Shown piece after piece: positions 51,231 through 60,049 of a DNA stretch of 64,000 bases; the first letter of the stretch is position 1; each line of letters starts with the position of its first letter. The notes under the pieces were generated by a model that worked only from the letters and a program-made list of their open reading frames with translations, was not told the origin of the DNA and searched no databases. Source of the DNA: JAXDMK01 sp963790325 (lineage in GTDB: Bacteria; Actinomycetota; Acidimicrobiia; Acidimicrobiales; AC-14). The stretch is taken from positions 558,001 to 622,000 of the forward strand of contig CAWBNY010000003.1 of NCBI GenBank assembly GCA_963790325.1. The letters run 5' to 3'. The position numbers were made by a program, and so were the translations under genes.

Positions 51231-52019
51231 CTAGTGCTCCAAGATCTTGGAGAGGAAGTCGCGCGCCCGCTCGGACTCTGGTTGGGTGAAGAAGCGGTCG
51301 GGTGGGGCGATCTCGACGATACGGCCTCCGTCCATGAAGGCTACCTGCCGGGCCGCGGAGCGCGCGAACCCCATCTCGTGACTGACCACGATCATCGTGG
51401 TCCCCTCCTCCGCCAGCTCGATCATCACGTCGAGCACTTCCTTGATCATCTCCGGGTCGAGGGCCGACGTCGGCTCGTCGAAGAGCATGAGCTTGGGCTC
51501 CATGGCCAACGCCCGGGCGATGGCGGCCCGCTGCTGCTGGCCTCCGGACAGCTCGGCCGGGTAGGCGTCGGCCTTGGCCGCGATGCCGACCCGCTCGAGG
51601 AGCTGCATGGCCTTGTCCTTGGCCTCGGCCTTCGACTTCTTGCGCACCTTCATCGGTCCCAGGGTGAGGTTCTGCAGGATCGTCTTGTGGGCGAAGAGGT
51701 TGAACGACTGGAACACCATCCCCACGTCGGCTCGCAGCCGGGCCAACGCCCGGCCCTCCTCGGGCAGGGCCACCCCGTCGATGGTGATGCGACCCGACGT
51801 CACCGGCTCCAGCCGGTTGATGCAGCGGATGAGGGTGGACTTGCCCGAGCCCGACGGGCCGATGACCATCAGCACCTCGCCCCGCTCGACCTGGAGGTCG
51901 ACGTCCTGGAGGACGTGGAGGTCGCCGAAGAACTTGTTGACCTTGTCGAGCACGACCAGGGGCACGGCCGGCGTGGGCGCCGGGCCCGGCGCGGGCGGGA
52001 CGGGGGTGGTGGCGGTCAT
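51231..52019 (-). CDS. Amino acid ABC transporter ATPase
   Basis: 262 residues. Walker A GPSGSGKSTLIRCI, Q-loop FQSFNLFAHKT, signature LSGGQQQRAAIARAL, Walker B LMLFDEPTSALDPE and switch His VVSHEMGFAR. It is the GlnQ/GluA type. First gene of the transporter; ATG 52019 overlaps the stop of the small membrane-protein gene in ATGA. The 20-residue Pro-rich N-terminal extension is unusual. Confidence 0.94.
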   Translation of the reverse strand: MTATTPVPPAPGPAPTPAVPLVVLDKVNKFFGDLHVLQDVDLQVERGEVLMVIGPSGSGKSTLIRCINRLEPVTSGRITIDGVALPEEGRALARLRADVGMVFQSFNLFAHKTILQNLTLGPMKVRKKSKAEAKDKAMQLLERVGIAAKADAYPAELSGGQQQRAAIARALAMEPKLMLFDEPTSALDPEMIKEVLDVMIELAEEGTTMIVVSHEMGFARSAARQVAFMDGGRIVEIAPPDRFFTQPESERARDFLSKILEH

Positions 52020-52441
52020 GCCCGGGCGACCTTGCGGGGCAGTCGGCTGGACGCGGCGGCCATGGCCAGAAGCCCGGAGAGGGCCACGACTCCCCCGGCT
52101 GCGCCGGCGGTGAGCACCCGCCGGATGGAGGCGTTGCGGCAGGCGTCGTCGCGGGCCAGGTCGTAGAGGGAGGCCCCGCCGGCGCCGGTGGCCTCGCTCA
52201 GCGCCGTCCCGCACTGCACCGAGACCACCGCGGCCGGAGCGGCATCGAACGTGCGCAGGCGAAGGAGGGGGTCGTCGTCGACCCGGGCGTCGACCGGCAG
52301 GCTGAGGAAGGCGAAGCTGATGACCACGCCGAGCACGGCGACGACCGCCGCCAGCCGCCGGGCCCGGACCCGCCGGGGCGCGCGCCGGGCGGCCAGGGCC
52401 CGTCTTGCCCGCGTTGCTCGCTCGGCCACCCTCAGTGCCAT
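52016..52441 (-). CDS. Small membrane protein before the amino acid transporter
   Basis: 141 residues. Two membrane helices (AAVVAVLGVVISFAFLSLPV near 30-50 and VLTAGAAGGVVALSGLLAMA near 110-130) with a periplasmic loop containing two cysteines (CGTALSE and DDACRNA). Highly basic N-terminus (RATRARRALAARRAPRRVRA). No family recognised. Overlaps the ATPase start, so it may be the first gene of that operon. ATG 52441 is preferred; GTG 52480 is possible. Confidence 0.5.
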   Translation of the reverse strand: MALRVAERATRARRALAARRAPRRVRARRLAAVVAVLGVVISFAFLSLPVDARVDDDPLLRLRTFDAAPAAVVSVQCGTALSEATGAGGASLYDLARDDACRNASIRRVLTAGAAGGVVALSGLLAMAAASSRLPRKVARA

Positions 52442-52592
52442 CGCGCCACGCACTGTAACGAACTGCGTCGGTCCGGGCATCGGACGGGCAACTGGTCAGG
52501 AATCGGAGCGGGGCACCGGGCTCGTCCGACGGGCGCGACGCCACCGGCGTCAAGGTGATGAAGCTCGGAGGAGCGGGCTGGTCGCGGTCGGG

Positions 52593-52931
52593 CTAGCGCA
52601 GGGAGGCGCAGTTGATGCAGCGGCGCGCCTCGGGCTTGGCCTCGAGGCGGGCGGGGGCGATGGGCTGGCCGCAGCGCTCGCACGACCCGTAGGTGCCCAT
52701 ATCGAGACGGCGCAGGGCGTCCTCCACCTGGACCAGCGTCTCCTTGAGCGTGCCCACCAGCACGTCGACCTCGCCCCGCTCGGCCGTCACCTGGCTGGTG
52801 TCGGCGAAGTTCTGGTCGAACGCGAGCGAGCCGTCCTGGCCGTCGGCCAGCTCGCCCAGGCGGGCCAGGAGGTTCCCCTGCTCCTCCTCCAGAGATTTGC
52901 GCAGGTCAGCGAGGTCGGCGTCGTTCAACAC
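52593..52931 (-). CDS. DksA/TraR-type zinc-finger protein
   Basis: 112 residues. N-terminal coiled coil (LADLRKSLEEEQGNLLARLG), then a C4 zinc finger CERCGQPI ... RRCINC. Proteins of this family bind the RNA polymerase secondary channel and tune transcription during starvation, although this one lacks the obvious DxxDxA tip and may differ. TAGGCT nine bases upstream of GTG 52931 suggests a leaderless transcript. The next gene, xerD, ends 12 bases upstream. Confidence 0.85.
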   Translation of the reverse strand: MLNDADLADLRKSLEEEQGNLLARLGELADGQDGSLAFDQNFADTSQVTAERGEVDVLVGTLKETLVQVEDALRRLDMGTYGSCERCGQPIAPARLEAKPEARRCINCASLR

Positions 52932-52940
52932 GAGACACCT

Positions 52941-52946
52941 AGCCTA
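52941..52946 (-). promoter_or_regulatory. -10 box (TAGGCT) of the DksA-like gene
   Basis: TAGGCT with nine bases to GTG 52931 and no ribosome-binding site between. Confidence 0.35.
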
Positions 52947-53876
52947 TCCGGGCCGGCCGCTCCGGGCGCGGGGATGGGCCGCGTCGTAGATCCGGCGCAG
53001 CCGTTCGGTCGACACCCTGGTGTACACCTGGGTGGTCGAGATCGACGCGTGGCCGAGCAGTTCCTGCACCACCCGGATGTCGGCACCGTGGTCGAGCATG
53101 TGGGTGGCGCACGAATGGCGCAGGACGTGGGGCGTGAGGCGGTCGCCCAGTCCGACCTGGTCGCCGTGGTGGCGGACGATCCCCCACGCCCCCTGGCGCG
53201 ACAGGCGGCCGCCCCGGGTGTTGAGGAACACCGCTTCCGCGTCGCCCCGGCGGGCCCACCGCTCGGGGGTCATGGCCCCCCGTCCGGCGGGCGCCAGCCA
53301 GGCCGCGACCGCCTCCCGGGCGACCCGACCCACCGGCACCACCCGTTCCTTGGACCCCTTGCCGAAGGCCCGCAGGAGGCCGGCGTCGAGGTCGACGTCG
53401 GCCAGGGAGAGCCCGACCAACTCGGAGACCCGCAGGCCGCAGGCATAGAGGACCTCGAGGATGGCCCGGTCGCGGCGGGCGGGGGCGTCGTCGCCCACCA
53501 CTGCCGATAGCAGGCCGAGGACCTCCGCCTCCGACAGGGCTTTGGGCAGGCCGGCGGGGATCCGGGGCGGGCCCACCTCCTCCGCCGGGTTGCCCTCGAC
53601 GTCGCCCTCGTCCTCCAGGAAGCGGTGGAGGGAGCGGACGGCCACCAGGGCCCGGGCCACCGACGACGGCGCCCGGCGGGCGGCCCGGAGGAAGGCGACG
53701 TAGTCCTCCACCACCGGCTCGGTGACCTCGGTGACGGCCAACCCCCGGCCGGTGAGGAACCCGACGTAGGCGGCCAGGTCCCGCCGGTAGGCGGCCAGGG
53801 TGTTCGACGACCGGCCCCGCTCCACGGCCAGCCACGAGAGGAACTCCTCGGCCTCGACCGGGAGCGGCGGGCTCAC
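52944..53876 (-). CDS. xerD: Tyrosine recombinase XerD, chromosome dimer resolution
   Basis: 310 residues. N-terminal SAM-like domain (EEFLSWLAVERGRSSNTLAA) and catalytic domain with Arg in ACGLRVSELVGL, Lys in GKGSKERVVPVG, H-x-x-R in TPHVLRHSCATHML, and LGHASISTTQVYTRV with the last His and the nucleophile Tyr. It resolves chromosome dimers at dif. Unlike the element integrase, all catalytic positions are canonical. GTG 53876 overlaps the ald stop in GTGA. Confidence 0.9.
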   Translation of the reverse strand: MSPPLPVEAEEFLSWLAVERGRSSNTLAAYRRDLAAYVGFLTGRGLAVTEVTEPVVEDYVAFLRAARRAPSSVARALVAVRSLHRFLEDEGDVEGNPAEEVGPPRIPAGLPKALSEAEVLGLLSAVVGDDAPARRDRAILEVLYACGLRVSELVGLSLADVDLDAGLLRAFGKGSKERVVPVGRVAREAVAAWLAPAGRGAMTPERWARRGDAEAVFLNTRGGRLSRQGAWGIVRHHGDQVGLGDRLTPHVLRHSCATHMLDHGADIRVVQELLGHASISTTQVYTRVSTERLRRIYDAAHPRARSGRPG

Positions 53877-54991
53877 ACCGTCAGCAGGGCGATGGGGTCG
53901 GCCGGGGGGCGGCCGAGGGCCTCGGCCACGGCCGGGTTGGCCACCTCGCCGGCGACCGTGTTCACGCCTGCCCGCAGGGCCGGATCGAGGGCGACGGCGC
54001 CCAGGACGCCGTGCTCGGCCACCTCCACCACGTAGGGCAGGGTGGCGTTGGTGAGGGCGTAGGTCGACGTGTGGGGCACCGCCCCGGGAACGTTGCCGAC
54101 GGCGTAGTGGAGGACGTCGTGGACCACGTAGACGGGGTCGGCGTGGGTGGTCTCCCGGGTGGTGGCGACGCATCCGCCCTGGTCAACGGCAATGTCGACG
54201 ATCACCGCGCCCTTCTTCATGCCCCGCACCATGTCCTCCGTGACCACCACCGGGGCCCGGCCCCCGGCCACCAGCACGGCCCCGATGACGAGGTCGGCGT
54301 CGGCCAGGGCCCGCTCCACCGCCCCCCGGTTGGAGGCCAGGGTCATGATCCGGCCCTTGTGGATCTGGTCGACCCACCGCAGCCGGTCGAGGTTCTTGTC
54401 GAGGAGGAGGACCTCGGCCTCCATGCCCTGGGCGATCCAGGCCGCGTTCCACCCCACGTTGCCGGCGCCGAGGACGACCACCCGGGCCGGGCGGACACCG
54501 GGGGCGCCGCCGAGGAGCACACCCCGCCCGCCCTGGTCGCGCTCGAGGTAATGGGCACCGATCTGGGGGGCCATGCGCCCGGCGACCTCGCTCATGGGGG
54601 CGAGGAGAGGCAGGGCGCCGCCGGGGCCGGGGAACTGGACCGTCTCGTAGGCGAGGGAGGTGGTGCCGGCCGCCAGGAGGGCCTCGGCCACCGCCGGGTA
54701 GGCGGCCAGGTGGAGGTAGGTGAACAGGACGGTCTCGGACCGCAGGCGGTGGTACTCGTCGGCCTGGGGCTCCTTGACCTTCACCACCAGGTCGGCCGTC
54801 CAGGCGTCGTCGGTGGCGACGATGTCGGCGCCGGTGGCGGCGTACTCGGCGTCGGGGATCGACGAGTCGGCGCCGGCGCCCGCCTCGACCAGGACCTGGT
54901 GGCCGTGGGCCACGAGCTCGCGGACCCCGTCGGGCGTGAGCGCGACCCGGTGCTCGCCTTCCTTCGTCTCCCGGGGGACGCCGACGATCAT
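53873..54991 (-). CDS. ald: Alanine dehydrogenase
   Basis: 372 residues. Interconverts L-alanine and pyruvate plus ammonia with NAD. N-terminal GVPRETKEGEHRVALTPDGV and EAGAGADSSIPDAEYAATGA; NAD-binding VVVLGAGNVGWNAAWIAQGM (about 168-187); VDQGGCVATTRETTHADPVY; and the C-terminal VPHTSTYALTNATLPYV. CACACT lies six bases before ATG 54991, possibly a weak -10 box. Coupled to xerD by a GTGA overlap. Confidence 0.94.
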   Translation of the reverse strand: MIVGVPRETKEGEHRVALTPDGVRELVAHGHQVLVEAGAGADSSIPDAEYAATGADIVATDDAWTADLVVKVKEPQADEYHRLRSETVLFTYLHLAAYPAVAEALLAAGTTSLAYETVQFPGPGGALPLLAPMSEVAGRMAPQIGAHYLERDQGGRGVLLGGAPGVRPARVVVLGAGNVGWNAAWIAQGMEAEVLLLDKNLDRLRWVDQIHKGRIMTLASNRGAVERALADADLVIGAVLVAGGRAPVVVTEDMVRGMKKGAVIVDIAVDQGGCVATTRETTHADPVYVVHDVLHYAVGNVPGAVPHTSTYALTNATLPYVVEVAEHGVLGAVALDPALRAGVNTVAGEVANPAVAEALGRPPADPIALLTV

Positions 54992-55105
54992 CCCGCCAGT
55001 GTGGCCGAGGCCGGACTCAGGTGCGGCCCAGGAGGGGCGAGCCCGGTGAGCATCGGACCCACGATGTCGCCAGGAGGAGTCGACGATCGGCTCCGAGCCG
55101 TGCTC

Positions 55106-57286
55106 TCAGCCTATCCCGAGGGCCTCACGGGCGAGGAGGAGGCCGATGATGGACTTGGCGTCGGTGATGCGGCGGTCGGCGATCATGGCCGGGACGTCGG
55201 CGAGCGGCACCGCCTCGACGGTCATGTGCTCCTCCTCCACGCCTTGGGCCGAGGAGGCGCACTCCCCCAGGTCACGGGCCAGGAACAGGGAGGTGTGCTC
55301 GTCGCAGAAGCCGGGCGAGTTGTAGAACTCGGCCAGCAGCTCCATGCGGCCGGCGGTCATCCCCACCTCCTCGGCCAGCTCCCGGTGGGCGGTGGTGGTG
55401 ACCTCCTCGCCGTCGACGTCGCGCTTGCCGGCCGGCACCTCCAGCAGGTCTCGCTCGACCGCGGCCCGGAACTGGCGCACGAGCAGCACGCACCCGTCGT
55501 CGAGCACCGGCACCACCACCACCGCTCCCGGATGGTGGACCACGTCGCGCTCGAACGCCGCGCCCGACGGGTCGGCGAAGGTCGCCCGGGCGGCGGTGAT
55601 CAGCGTCCCGGTGTAGACGACCTCCTCAGCGAGCTTGCGGAACCGACTCAAGCTCGAGGTCGGGGATGGGCAGCCGGGGGCGCGTCCCTCGGACCGCGCC
55701 ACCGCCGCCGCCACGAACGCCCGGAACAGGGGGTGAGGGCGGTCGGGGCGGCTCTTGAACTCGGGGTGGGCCTGGGTGCCGACCCAGAAGGGGTGGCCTT
55801 CGAGCTCCACGAACTCGACCAGCCGGTCGTCGGGCGAGGTGCCGACCGCCTTGAGCCCCGCCTCCTCCAGCCGCCGCCGGTATCGGGGGTTGCACTCGTA
55901 GCGATGGCGGTGGCGCTCGTAGACCAGGTTCTCCCCGTAGGCCTCGGCCACCTTCGAGCCGGGCCGCAGTCGCGCCGGGTAGACGCCCAGGCGCATGGTG
56001 CCGCCGTAGTCGGTGACCTCCCGCTGCTCGTCCATGAGGTCGATGACGGGGTGGGGCGACTCGCCGTCGAACTCGGACGAGTTGGCCCCCACCAGCCCGC
56101 ACTGGTCGCGGGCGAACTCGATCACCATCGTCTGCAGGCCGAGGCACAGCCCCAGGCAGGGGACCTCGTGCTCCCGGGCCCAGCCGGCGGCGGCCACCTT
56201 GCCCTCGATCCCCCGGGGCCCGAAGCCGCCGGGGATGACGATGCCGTCGAGGTCGTGCTCGCGCAGCCGACCCTCGGCCAGCAGGCCCTCCACGTCCTCC
56301 GCCTGGACCCAGTCGATCTCGACCCTGGCCCCGCAGGCGTACCCGCCGTGGCGCAAGGCCTCGACCACCGACAGGTAGGCGTCGGGCAAGCCGTACTTGC
56401 CCACCAGCCCGATGCGGACGGTGGTCGTGGCCGCCTCGGCCCGGTCGACCATCGCCCGCCACTCGTCGAGGTGGGACTCCATGCCGGTGAACCCGAGCAG
56501 CCGGCACAGGTAGTCGTCGAGCCCCTCCTCGTGGAGGACGAGGGGGATCTCGTACAGGCTGCGGGCGTCGACCGCGCTGACCACGGCCTCCTCGGGGACG
56601 TCGCACAGGAGCGAGATCTTGCGCTTCAGGCCCATGGAGAGGGGCCGGTCGCTGCGGCAGACGATGACGTCGGGCTGGATGCCCCGGCTGCGCAGCTCGG
56701 TGACCGAGTGCTGGGTGGGTTTGGTCTTCTGCTCCCCCGACGGACCCATGTAGGGGACAAGGGTGAGGTGGATGTAGCAGACGTTGTCGCGTCCGACGTC
56801 CTTGCGGAACTGCCGGATCGCCTCCAGGAAGGGGAGGATCTCGATGTCGCCCACGGTGCCGCCGACCTCGGTGATGACCACGTCGACGTCGTCGCCGGCC
56901 AGGCGCAGGATGCGGTCCTTGATCTCGTTGGTGATGTGGGGGATGACCTGAACGGTGTCGCCCAGGTAGTCGCCCCGGCGCTCCTTGGCCAGCACCGTCG
57001 AGTAGATCGAGCCGGTCGTGGCGGACGAGTCGCGGTGGAGGTTCTCGTCGATGAAGCGCTCGTAGTGGCCGAGGTCGAGGTCGGTCTCACCCCCGTCCTC
57101 GGTGACGAACACCTCGCCGTGCTGCGACGGGTTCATGGTGCCGGGGTCGACGTTGATGTACGGGTCGAGCTTCTGGAGCGTGACCCGCAGGCCCCGGCTT
57201 TTGAGCAGTCGACCGAGGGACGAGGCGGTGAGGCCCTTGCCCAGAGAGCTGGCCACCCCGCCCGTCACGAAGATGTGCTTCGTCAC
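55106..57286 (-). CDS. pyrG: CTP synthase fused to a Nudix hydrolase
   Basis: 726 residues. Residues 1-540 are CTP synthase, making CTP from UTP, ATP and glutamine: P-loop FVTGGVASSLGKGLTASSLG, VGKYGLPDAYLSVVEALRHG, the amidotransferase CLGLCLGLQTMVIEF with nucleophile Cys, and HPEFKSRPDRPHPLF. After a short linker (about 545-560), residues 560-726 are an ADP-ribose-pyrophosphatase-type Nudix domain: VVVPVLDDGCVLLVRQFR, the Nudix box RELAEEVG, and FYNSPGFCDEHTSLFLA. No stop separates them. TAGGCT lies eight bases before GTG 57286. Confidence 0.92.
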   Translation of the reverse strand: MTKHIFVTGGVASSLGKGLTASSLGRLLKSRGLRVTLQKLDPYINVDPGTMNPSQHGEVFVTEDGGETDLDLGHYERFIDENLHRDSSATTGSIYSTVLAKERRGDYLGDTVQVIPHITNEIKDRILRLAGDDVDVVITEVGGTVGDIEILPFLEAIRQFRKDVGRDNVCYIHLTLVPYMGPSGEQKTKPTQHSVTELRSRGIQPDVIVCRSDRPLSMGLKRKISLLCDVPEEAVVSAVDARSLYEIPLVLHEEGLDDYLCRLLGFTGMESHLDEWRAMVDRAEAATTTVRIGLVGKYGLPDAYLSVVEALRHGGYACGARVEIDWVQAEDVEGLLAEGRLREHDLDGIVIPGGFGPRGIEGKVAAAGWAREHEVPCLGLCLGLQTMVIEFARDQCGLVGANSSEFDGESPHPVIDLMDEQREVTDYGGTMRLGVYPARLRPGSKVAEAYGENLVYERHRHRYECNPRYRRRLEEAGLKAVGTSPDDRLVEFVELEGHPFWVGTQAHPEFKSRPDRPHPLFRAFVAAAVARSEGRAPGCPSPTSSLSRFRKLAEEVVYTGTLITAARATFADPSGAAFERDVVHHPGAVVVVPVLDDGCVLLVRQFRAAVERDLLEVPAGKRDVDGEEVTTTAHRELAEEVGMTAGRMELLAEFYNSPGFCDEHTSLFLARDLGECASSAQGVEEEHMTVEAVPLADVPAMIADRRITDAKSIIGLLLAREALGIG

Positions 57287-57294
57287 GGGAGATC

Positions 57295-57300
57295 AGCCTA
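57295..57300 (-). promoter_or_regulatory. -10 box (TAGGCT) of pyrG
   Basis: TAGGCT on the minus strand with eight bases to GTG 57286: leaderless start. Confidence 0.4.
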
Positions 57301-57392
57301 CCGCGGCTACCGGACGGCGAGGGTGATGGCGGTCGGCCGCCGCCGGGTGGCGGCCGGGGACCGCCCCGCGGGTCGGACCGGGCCCGCCCGGT

Positions 57393-57413
57393 GCGTCCCC
57401 CATTGGGGGACGC
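57393..57413 (-). terminator. Stem-loop after the FHA gene
   Basis: GCGTCCCCC and GGGGGACGC form a perfect 9-base stem with a 3-base loop, starting directly after the FHA stop. It is the strongest terminator-like hairpin in the window; no U-tract follows. Confidence 0.65.
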
Positions 57414-58187
57414 TCACGGCCCGCCGTGGCGGATGGTGATGGACGTGAAGGCGCCCAGGAGGAGCCGGTCGCCGTCGTGGAGGGCCCGCAGGACGCCGTG
57501 GCCGAGGGGCTGGTCCTCGTCGTTGAGCCAGGTGCCGTTGGTGGAGCCGACGTCCATGACCGCCCATGACCCGTCGGCCTGGCGCTGGAGAACGGCGTGG
57601 CGGCGGGAGACGGCGGGGTCGTCGACCGGCGAGGAGAGGTCGATGTCGGGGTGGTAGCCCTGGCTCTGGCTGCGCCGGCCGATGGTGACCTCGTCGCCGG
57701 CGAGGGGGAGGTGGCGGGGGCCGAGGGCGTCGGGAAAGGTGACGACGCCGGCGGTGACGTTGCCGTCGAAGTAGATCCGGTCGGCTCCCACGACCGCCGT
57801 CCACCCGGAGGGGGGGGCGGCCATCACGGTGGTGGATCCGGCGGGCGGCGCCGATGCCACGGGCGTGGGGATCGGCGGCGGCGTGGGTGGGGCGGGCATC
57901 TGGCCGCTGACGAAATCGAGGCCGCACACCTCGCAGAAGGGGTCGTCGGCCGACCGGGGTCCGCCGCAGAAGTAGCAGGTGTCGTCGGAGCCAGTCGGCT
58001 CGGAAGGCGGGACCGGGGTGGGGTCGGGCCGCGGACCGGCGGCCGGGTCGACCCCGGCGTCGGCTTCGGGATCGGCGGCGGCACCCGGAGCCGGGGCCGT
58101 GGCCCTCATCGCGGCCCCGCACATGTCGCAGTAGTCGCTGGTGGCCGACGCCGAGCCACAGGTGTCACACGGGTAGGTCGTGCTCAC
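57414..58187 (-). CDS. Zinc-ribbon and FHA-domain protein
   Basis: 257 residues. Two zinc ribbons (CDTCGSASATSDYCDMCG and CYFCGGPRSADDPFCEVCG) are separated by a Pro/Ala-rich linker; the C-terminal ~100 residues are an FHA domain (VTIGRRSQSQGYHPDIDL, SRRHAVLQ, GSTNGTWLN) that binds phosphothreonine. It probably acts downstream of a Ser/Thr kinase, but none is encoded in the window. GTG 58187 has AGGGAG upstream. A strong hairpin follows the stop. Confidence 0.88.
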   Translation of the reverse strand: MSTTYPCDTCGSASATSDYCDMCGAAMRATAPAPGAAADPEADAGVDPAAGPRPDPTPVPPSEPTGSDDTCYFCGGPRSADDPFCEVCGLDFVSGQMPAPPTPPPIPTPVASAPPAGSTTVMAAPPSGWTAVVGADRIYFDGNVTAGVVTFPDALGPRHLPLAGDEVTIGRRSQSQGYHPDIDLSSPVDDPAVSRRHAVLQRQADGSWAVMDVGSTNGTWLNDEDQPLGHGVLRALHDGDRLLLGAFTSITIRHGGP

Positions 58188-58417
58188 TGGTTCGCTCCCT
58201 TCTGGGTCGGGCGGCGCCGGTCGGTTTGGGGGCCGAGCTCGATCTGATCGGAGCAGCCGCACCGTCCCCTCTTTCCCCGACTGGGTGGCCGGCTGCACAT
58301 CGCGCCCGGCACCGACGGACGCGGCGCGCTCCTGGGCCGTCACCAACGCCCGGTCGGGTGAGCTTCTCACCTGGTTCGGGGGTCAGGGCGTGATCCGGGA
58401 TCCGGCTCACGGGAGCG

Positions 58418-58624
58418 TCACGCCTCCCCGGCCCCGCCCACCTGGCCGAGGAGGACCACCGCCTTCTCCACCGATCGGCGGGCCCGGGTGATCAGCCGTT
58501 CCTCGGCCGACGTCTTGTCCGCCCCCTCCGCCACCGATGCCCGCAGTCGGTCCAGGGCCAGGTCGGCCAGGTCCTCGGCGATCGCCTCCAGCCGGGCCCG
58601 GACGGCGTCGACGTCTCCGGCCAC
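58418..58624 (-). CDS. Small hypothetical helical protein
   Basis: 68 residues, soluble, predicted to be mainly helical (LEAIAEDLADLALDRLRASV, LITRARRSVEKAVVLLGQVG). No known family. GTG 58624 lies six bases after the TACGGT box, facing the M20 peptidase across 18 bases. A start further upstream is open but gives a poor extension. The role is unknown; it may regulate the divergent gene. Confidence 0.55.
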   Translation of the reverse strand: MAGDVDAVRARLEAIAEDLADLALDRLRASVAEGADKTSAEERLITRARRSVEKAVVLLGQVGGAGEA

Positions 58625-58629
58625 GCCAC

Positions 58630-58636
58630 TACCGTA
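58630..58636. promoter_or_regulatory. Shared palindromic -10 box of a divergent leaderless pair
   Basis: TACCGTA: TACCGT points right (seven bases to GTG 58643) and, on the other strand, TACGGT points left (six bases to GTG 58624). Both boxes fit TANNNT and overlap almost completely. Confidence 0.55.
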
Positions 58637-58642
58637 GGTCCG

Positions 58643-60049
58643 GTGGACGTCGCACCGCGCCTGACCGGGTGGGTCGACGCCGAGCGCGACCGGATCCTCG
58701 ACGACCTCTGCGCCTGGCTGCGCATCCCCTCGATCTCGGCCCAGCCCGACCACGCGCCCGATGTCCGCCGCTCGGCCGAGATGACCGCCGACCTATTCCG
58801 CCGGGCGGGTCTAGAACACGTCCGGCTCCTGGAGACGGCGGGTGGTCCGTCCGTCTACGGCGACATCCTCCACGCCGGCCCGGGCGCGCCCACTGCTCTC
58901 GTCTACGGCCACCACGACGTCCAGCCGGTCGACCCGTTGGACGAGTGGCGGTCACCCCCGTTCGACCCGGTGGTGGCCGACGGCCCCTACGGCGCCGAGC
59001 TGCGGGCCCGGGGCGCCATCGACGACAAAGGTCAGGTCCTCTTCCAACTGGAGGCGGTACGGGGCCTCCTGGCCACCGAGGGCCGGCTCCCGGTGAACGT
59101 GAAGTTCCTCGTCGAGGGGGAGGAGGAGGTGGGCAGCGCCCACTTCGAGGACCTGCTGGTGCGGGAACGGTCGCGGCTGGCCTGCGACCTCACCATCGTC
59201 TCCGACACCGACATGTGGGCGCCCGACGTCCCCTCCGTGTGCGTGGGCATGCGGGGCCTGGTGGCCTTCGACGTCCACGTGCGGACCGCGGCCATCGACC
59301 TCCACTCCGGCCTCTTCGGCGGGGCGGTGCCCAACTCGGCCCACCTCGTCGCCCGCCTGGTGGCGTCCCTCCACGACGACGACGGGCGGGTCACCGTCCC
59401 CGGCTTCTACGACGACGTCCGCCCCCTCACCCCGGCCGAGGAGGCGTCGCTCGCGACCATCCCCCTCGACGAGGACGCCTGGCGGAAGATGGCCGGCGTC
59501 GGCCGGCTGGAGGGCGAGGCCGGGCGGTCGCTGCTCGAGCGGATCTGGACCCGCCCCACATGCGAGGTCGTCGGCATCGGCACCGGCTACACCGGGGACG
59601 GGATCAAGACCATCGTCCCCGCCACCGGCCGGTTCAAGGTCACGTTCCGCCTCGTTCCCGACCAGGACCCGGCTCGAGTCACGGCCGCCTTCCGGGCCTG
59701 GCTGGCGGCGGTGGTGCCCGACGGGATCGAGGTCACCGTCACCCCCGAGGGAGGTGTCGCCCCCGCCCTCACACCCGTCGACCACCCGGCCATGGGCGCT
59801 TTGTGCCGGGCGGTGGCGAGGGTGTGGGGCAAGGAGCCCCTCTTCACCCGTATCGGCGGGAGTGGGCCGGAGGAGGCGCTGGGCCGGGTGCTCGACGTCC
59901 CCGTCCTGTACCTGGGCGTGGCCCTGCCCGACGACCGCTTCCACGCCCCCAACGAGCGCATGGTCCTCGACCAGTTCTGGAAGGGCTTGCTGGCCGCCGG
60001 CGAGCTGTGGCACGAGCTCGGCGCCCTCGGACCGGTGGGCCGTGGCTGA
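58643..60049 (+). CDS. M20 family metallopeptidase (dipeptidase-like)
   Basis: 468 residues. Zinc ligands and catalytic residues: VYGHHDVQPVDPLDEW, RGAIDDKGQVLF, VEGEEEVGS, and HAPNERM near the C-terminus, with a dimerisation domain between (about 190-320). It hydrolyses dipeptides or acyl-amino acids in the cytoplasm, like PepV/CNDP-type enzymes. GTG 58643 follows the shared -10 box. The end overlaps the next gene by 8 bases. Confidence 0.92.
   Translation: MDVAPRLTGWVDAERDRILDDLCAWLRIPSISAQPDHAPDVRRSAEMTADLFRRAGLEHVRLLETAGGPSVYGDILHAGPGAPTALVYGHHDVQPVDPLDEWRSPPFDPVVADGPYGAELRARGAIDDKGQVLFQLEAVRGLLATEGRLPVNVKFLVEGEEEVGSAHFEDLLVRERSRLACDLTIVSDTDMWAPDVPSVCVGMRGLVAFDVHVRTAAIDLHSGLFGGAVPNSAHLVARLVASLHDDDGRVTVPGFYDDVRPLTPAEEASLATIPLDEDAWRKMAGVGRLEGEAGRSLLERIWTRPTCEVVGIGTGYTGDGIKTIVPATGRFKVTFRLVPDQDPARVTAAFRAWLAAVVPDGIEVTVTPEGGVAPALTPVDHPAMGALCRAVARVWGKEPLFTRIGGSGPEEALGRVLDVPVLYLGVALPDDRFHAPNERMVLDQFWKGLLAAGELWHELGALGPVGRG

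Noticed and set aside
58643..60049. A protein from the long open frame beginning at 58537
   Set aside because: Shadow frame of the M20 peptidase in another frame.
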